Positions 61,481 to 64,000 of a stretch of DNA of 64,000 bases are shown in pieces. The notes below the pieces were generated by a model. It worked only from the letters and a program-made list of their open reading frames with translations, did no database searches and had not been told where the DNA came from. Within the stretch, counting starts at the first letter, position 1, and each line of letters begins with the position of its first letter. A program made the position numbers and the translations under genes. This stretch comes from Opitutales bacterium (GTDB lineage Bacteria > Verrucomicrobiota > Verrucomicrobiia > Opitutales > Seribacteraceae): assembly GCA_028045305.1 (NCBI GenBank), contig JAOFTV010000002.1:1-64000 (forward strand), in the 5' to 3' direction.

Positions 61481-63325
61481 ATGAAGGAAATGTCTCCCGT
61501 CGAGGAAATCCGCCATTCCGCCGCTCACGTACTTGCCACTGCGGTACTTCGGTTGTACCCCGATACCCAGTTGGATATCGGACCGCCCACTGACTCCGGC
61601 TTTTATTACGACTTTGACTCTGAGGTCCCGTTTACTCCCGAAATCCTTCTGGAGATCGAGGATGAGATGAAAAAGGTAATCAAGGAAAACCAACGCTTTG
61701 AACGGTTAGAAGTAAGCCGCGAGGAAGCGGTTTCCATGATTAAAGAAAGGGGCCAGTCCACCTACAAGTTAGGGCGACTGGATGACATACCCGCCGGCGA
61801 AACCATTTCATTTTACCGCAATGGTGAATTCCTTGATCTTTGTGCGGGCAGCCATGTTTCTTACACCAAAAAAATCAAGGCTTTCAAATTGCTAAATATT
61901 GCCGGTTCTTACCACCGGGGGGACTCTTCTCAAAAACAACTTCAAAGAATTTACGGTACTGCCTTTGCCAGCAAAGATGAACTTTCCCAGTACCTTCAAC
62001 GCCTCGAAGAAGCCAAACTCCGGGATCACCGAGTGGTGGGCAAAGACCTTGGCCTTTTTCATATCGACGAACAAGTCGGGCAAGGCCTGGTTCTATGGAA
62101 ACCAAACGGTGCGATTATCCGTCAGGAATTAGAGGGTTTTATAACCGAGCAACTCAACCAGCAAGGATACTCCCAAGTCTACACTCCACATATTGGCAAA
62201 CTCGACCTCTACCGAACATCCGGTCACTTTCCCTACTACCAGGATTCTCAATACCCTCCAATTATACATCGTGAATGCCTCGAAGAATTAGCCGAGGAGG
62301 GATGTACCTGTTCAGAGCTCTCCAATAAGTTGGAAAAAGGAGAAATTGACGGGTACCTGCTCAAGCCGATGAATTGTCCGATGCACATTCGTATCTTCAA
62401 ATCGGAACAGCATTCATATCGCGATTTGCCCGTACGTCTGGCAGAATTTGGCACAGTATACCGGTGGGAACAATCTGGAGAATTAAATGGAATGACTCGT
62501 GTGCGTGGATTCACTCAGGATGACGCTCATTTATTTATTCGAGAGGATCAATTACAGGATGAAGTCCAAGGCTGTTTAAGCCTGGTAAAACTGGTATTTT
62601 CCACCCTCGGAATGAATGACTACCGGGTGCGGGTAAGCCTGAGGGATCCCGAATCAGACAAGTATGTCGGTGCCCCCGAAGCATGGGACAAGGCGGAAAC
62701 CGCGCTTCGACAAGCAGTCAAGACTTTGGGTGTGGATTATGAAGAAGAGCTTGGAGAGGCAGCTTTTTACGGACCTAAGATCGATTTCGTGGTCAAAGAT
62801 GTCATTGGGCGGGAATGGCAACTTGGCACCGTTCAGGTGGACTACAATTTGCCCGAGCGATTCGATCTTTCCTATGTGGGCAAAGACAATCAAAATCATC
62901 GCCCTGTTATGATCCATCGAGCTCCATTTGGATCAATGGAACGATTTTGCGGTGTATTAATCGAACATTTTGGTGGGAATTTCCCAACTTGGCTCGCACC
63001 GGAACAGGTTCGTCTTCTTCCAATGAATGACGATCTCATCCCTTACGCCGAATCCTGTCTCGAAAAACTTAAACTCAAGGGAGTCAGAGCAAGTATAGAT
63101 GGCCAATCCGCAAAATTGGGTGCAAAAATCCGCAAGGCGGAAACAGACAAGATTCCCCATATGTTAATATTGGGCAAAAGAGAGGCTGAAGAAGGCAAGG
63201 TATCGTTGCGCTCACGAAGCAATCCTGATCTTGATGGCCCTCTGATAATGGATGAAGTCGTAAGATTGATCACCTCAGAGATTAGCTCTAAATCTCTTCC
63301 GAAATCGCGCCCAGCCACCCATTAA
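61481..63325 (+). CDS. thrS: Threonyl-tRNA synthetase lacking TGS domain
   Basis: RHSAAHVLATAVLRLYP, FYYDFD, YLLKPMNCPMHIRIF, RVRGFTQDDAHLF, HRAPFGSMERFCGVLIEH motifs. Confidence 0.96.
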   Translation: MKEMSPVEEIRHSAAHVLATAVLRLYPDTQLDIGPPTDSGFYYDFDSEVPFTPEILLEIEDEMKKVIKENQRFERLEVSREEAVSMIKERGQSTYKLGRLDDIPAGETISFYRNGEFLDLCAGSHVSYTKKIKAFKLLNIAGSYHRGDSSQKQLQRIYGTAFASKDELSQYLQRLEEAKLRDHRVVGKDLGLFHIDEQVGQGLVLWKPNGAIIRQELEGFITEQLNQQGYSQVYTPHIGKLDLYRTSGHFPYYQDSQYPPIIHRECLEELAEEGCTCSELSNKLEKGEIDGYLLKPMNCPMHIRIFKSEQHSYRDLPVRLAEFGTVYRWEQSGELNGMTRVRGFTQDDAHLFIREDQLQDEVQGCLSLVKLVFSTLGMNDYRVRVSLRDPESDKYVGAPEAWDKAETALRQAVKTLGVDYEEELGEAAFYGPKIDFVVKDVIGREWQLGTVQVDYNLPERFDLSYVGKDNQNHRPVMIHRAPFGSMERFCGVLIEHFGGNFPTWLAPEQVRLLPMNDDLIPYAESCLEKLKLKGVRASIDGQSAKLGAKIRKAETDKIPHMLILGKREAEEGKVSLRSRSNPDLDGPLIMDEVVRLITSEISSKSLPKSRPATH

Positions 63326-63337
63326 CCACTGTTTATC

Positions 63338-63685
63338 ATGGGCATGAGAAATTTGTCCGACCGGCAATTAATCGATAGAAAATGTTCAATGGACAACTCG
63401 TTCCAATCATCAATCATTAAGCGATGTATCACCCTGCCCTTTTTGATGGTCATACACATTTATCGATTCTTTTCTCCTGTAAAACAGCTACTATTAGGTC
63501 CCTACGCACGCTGCCGTTTTCATCCCACTTGTTCTGAATATGCACTCGAGTGCTTTCGTTCCCTCCCCTTGCATCTGGCAGTTTTTCGTTCTCTTACTAG
63601 AATTTTTCGGTGTAACCCTTCGCATCCTGGCGGGTACGATCCTGTGTTTCCAGAATCTACGGAGGAAAGCCTACCGCGTTCATGA
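63338..63685 (+). CDS. yidD: Membrane protein insertion efficiency factor YidD
   Basis: IHIYRFFSPVKQLLLGPYARCRFHPTCSEYALECF...RIFRCNPSHPGGYDPVF. Confidence 0.96.
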   Translation: MGMRNLSDRQLIDRKCSMDNSFQSSIIKRCITLPFLMVIHIYRFFSPVKQLLLGPYARCRFHPTCSEYALECFRSLPLHLAVFRSLTRIFRCNPSHPGGYDPVFPESTEESLPRS

Positions 63686-64000
63686 TCGCACTCTCACAGG
63701 AGGGACCATCACATTGTACTCAGACAGATGATCTAAGTCCTTATTTAAATAGCTTGGTTCTTAAAGCGCGCAGCATCAATCGGTCTATATTTTCATCAAT
63801 TTCATACAAAACTTCGTTTTCCGACCCCTTAGCCCTGCTCGAATCTCTCAACCAACCAAACTCTCCCCACGCTTATTTTGAGAAATCAACAGATGAATTT
63901 TCCATTGCCTGTGGAGATTATATCGCTCGTGAGGAGTTTCATGGGAATGACCGTTTTCAACATGCCAAAAAGTGGGCGGATTCTCTTTTATCGACTGTGG
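63682..64000 (+). CDS. Partial ORF (N-terminus only), isochorismate synthase-like candidate
   Basis: ATGA overlap with yidD stop; open to window end; HAYFEKSTDEFSIACGDYIAREEF resembles N-terminal region of isochorismate/anthranilate synthase family. Confidence 0.45.
   Translation, partial: MIALSQEGPSHCTQTDDLSPYLNSLVLKARSINRSIFSSISYKTSFSDPLALLESLNQPNSPHAYFEKSTDEFSIACGDYIAREEFHGNDRFQHAKKWADSLLSTV

Noticed and set aside
1-64000. CRISPR arrays, toxin-antitoxin or known anti-phage systems
   Set aside because: No regularly spaced repeats or recognised defence proteins among the ORFs

Overview
Contiguous bacterial chromosomal segment. It is gene-dense and mostly housekeeping, and looks like a Verrucomicrobiota/Opitutae-type genome; that taxonomic guess is inferred from gene content only. 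In order along the window: IMP-branchpoint genes (guaB 3' part, divergent purA); nadC-birA-coaX; an ABC/GldG/DUF4340/AsmA-like cluster; accB-accC with Asp23-like genes; gcvT (-); CNNM/CBS protein; lgt; mreB-mreC-mreD-PBP2; a giant CHASE2-adenylate cyclase (-); a MoxR/DUF58/BatA-E aerotolerance-type operon with an unusual BatB-BatC-SdrD_B-like fusion; dnaX (-) next to a small SRP RNA gene (-); aroC; tRNA-Leu(CAG). Next is an accessory-looking envelope cluster (41.4-47.7 kb: giant secreted protein, beta-barrel, FecR-like, Sel1/MORN). Then come a 2-oxoacid:ferredoxin oxidoreductase operon with a small TM protein and a tandem CDGSH protein (-), a complete arginine-to-spermidine operon by the carboxyspermidine route (-) behind tRNA-Pro(TGG), metH, TGS-less thrS, yidD and a truncated isochorismate-synthase-like ORF. 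No CRISPR array, transposase, integrase or rRNA was seen. Most notable: an A10 slippery run in dnaX where slips by one base in either direction give early stops, the 41.4-47.7 kb envelope cluster, an HTH-like insertion inside PBP2, a repeat-containing coiled-coil expansion in the CHASE2 cyclase, and a 57-aa TM ORF missing from the supplied ORF track.
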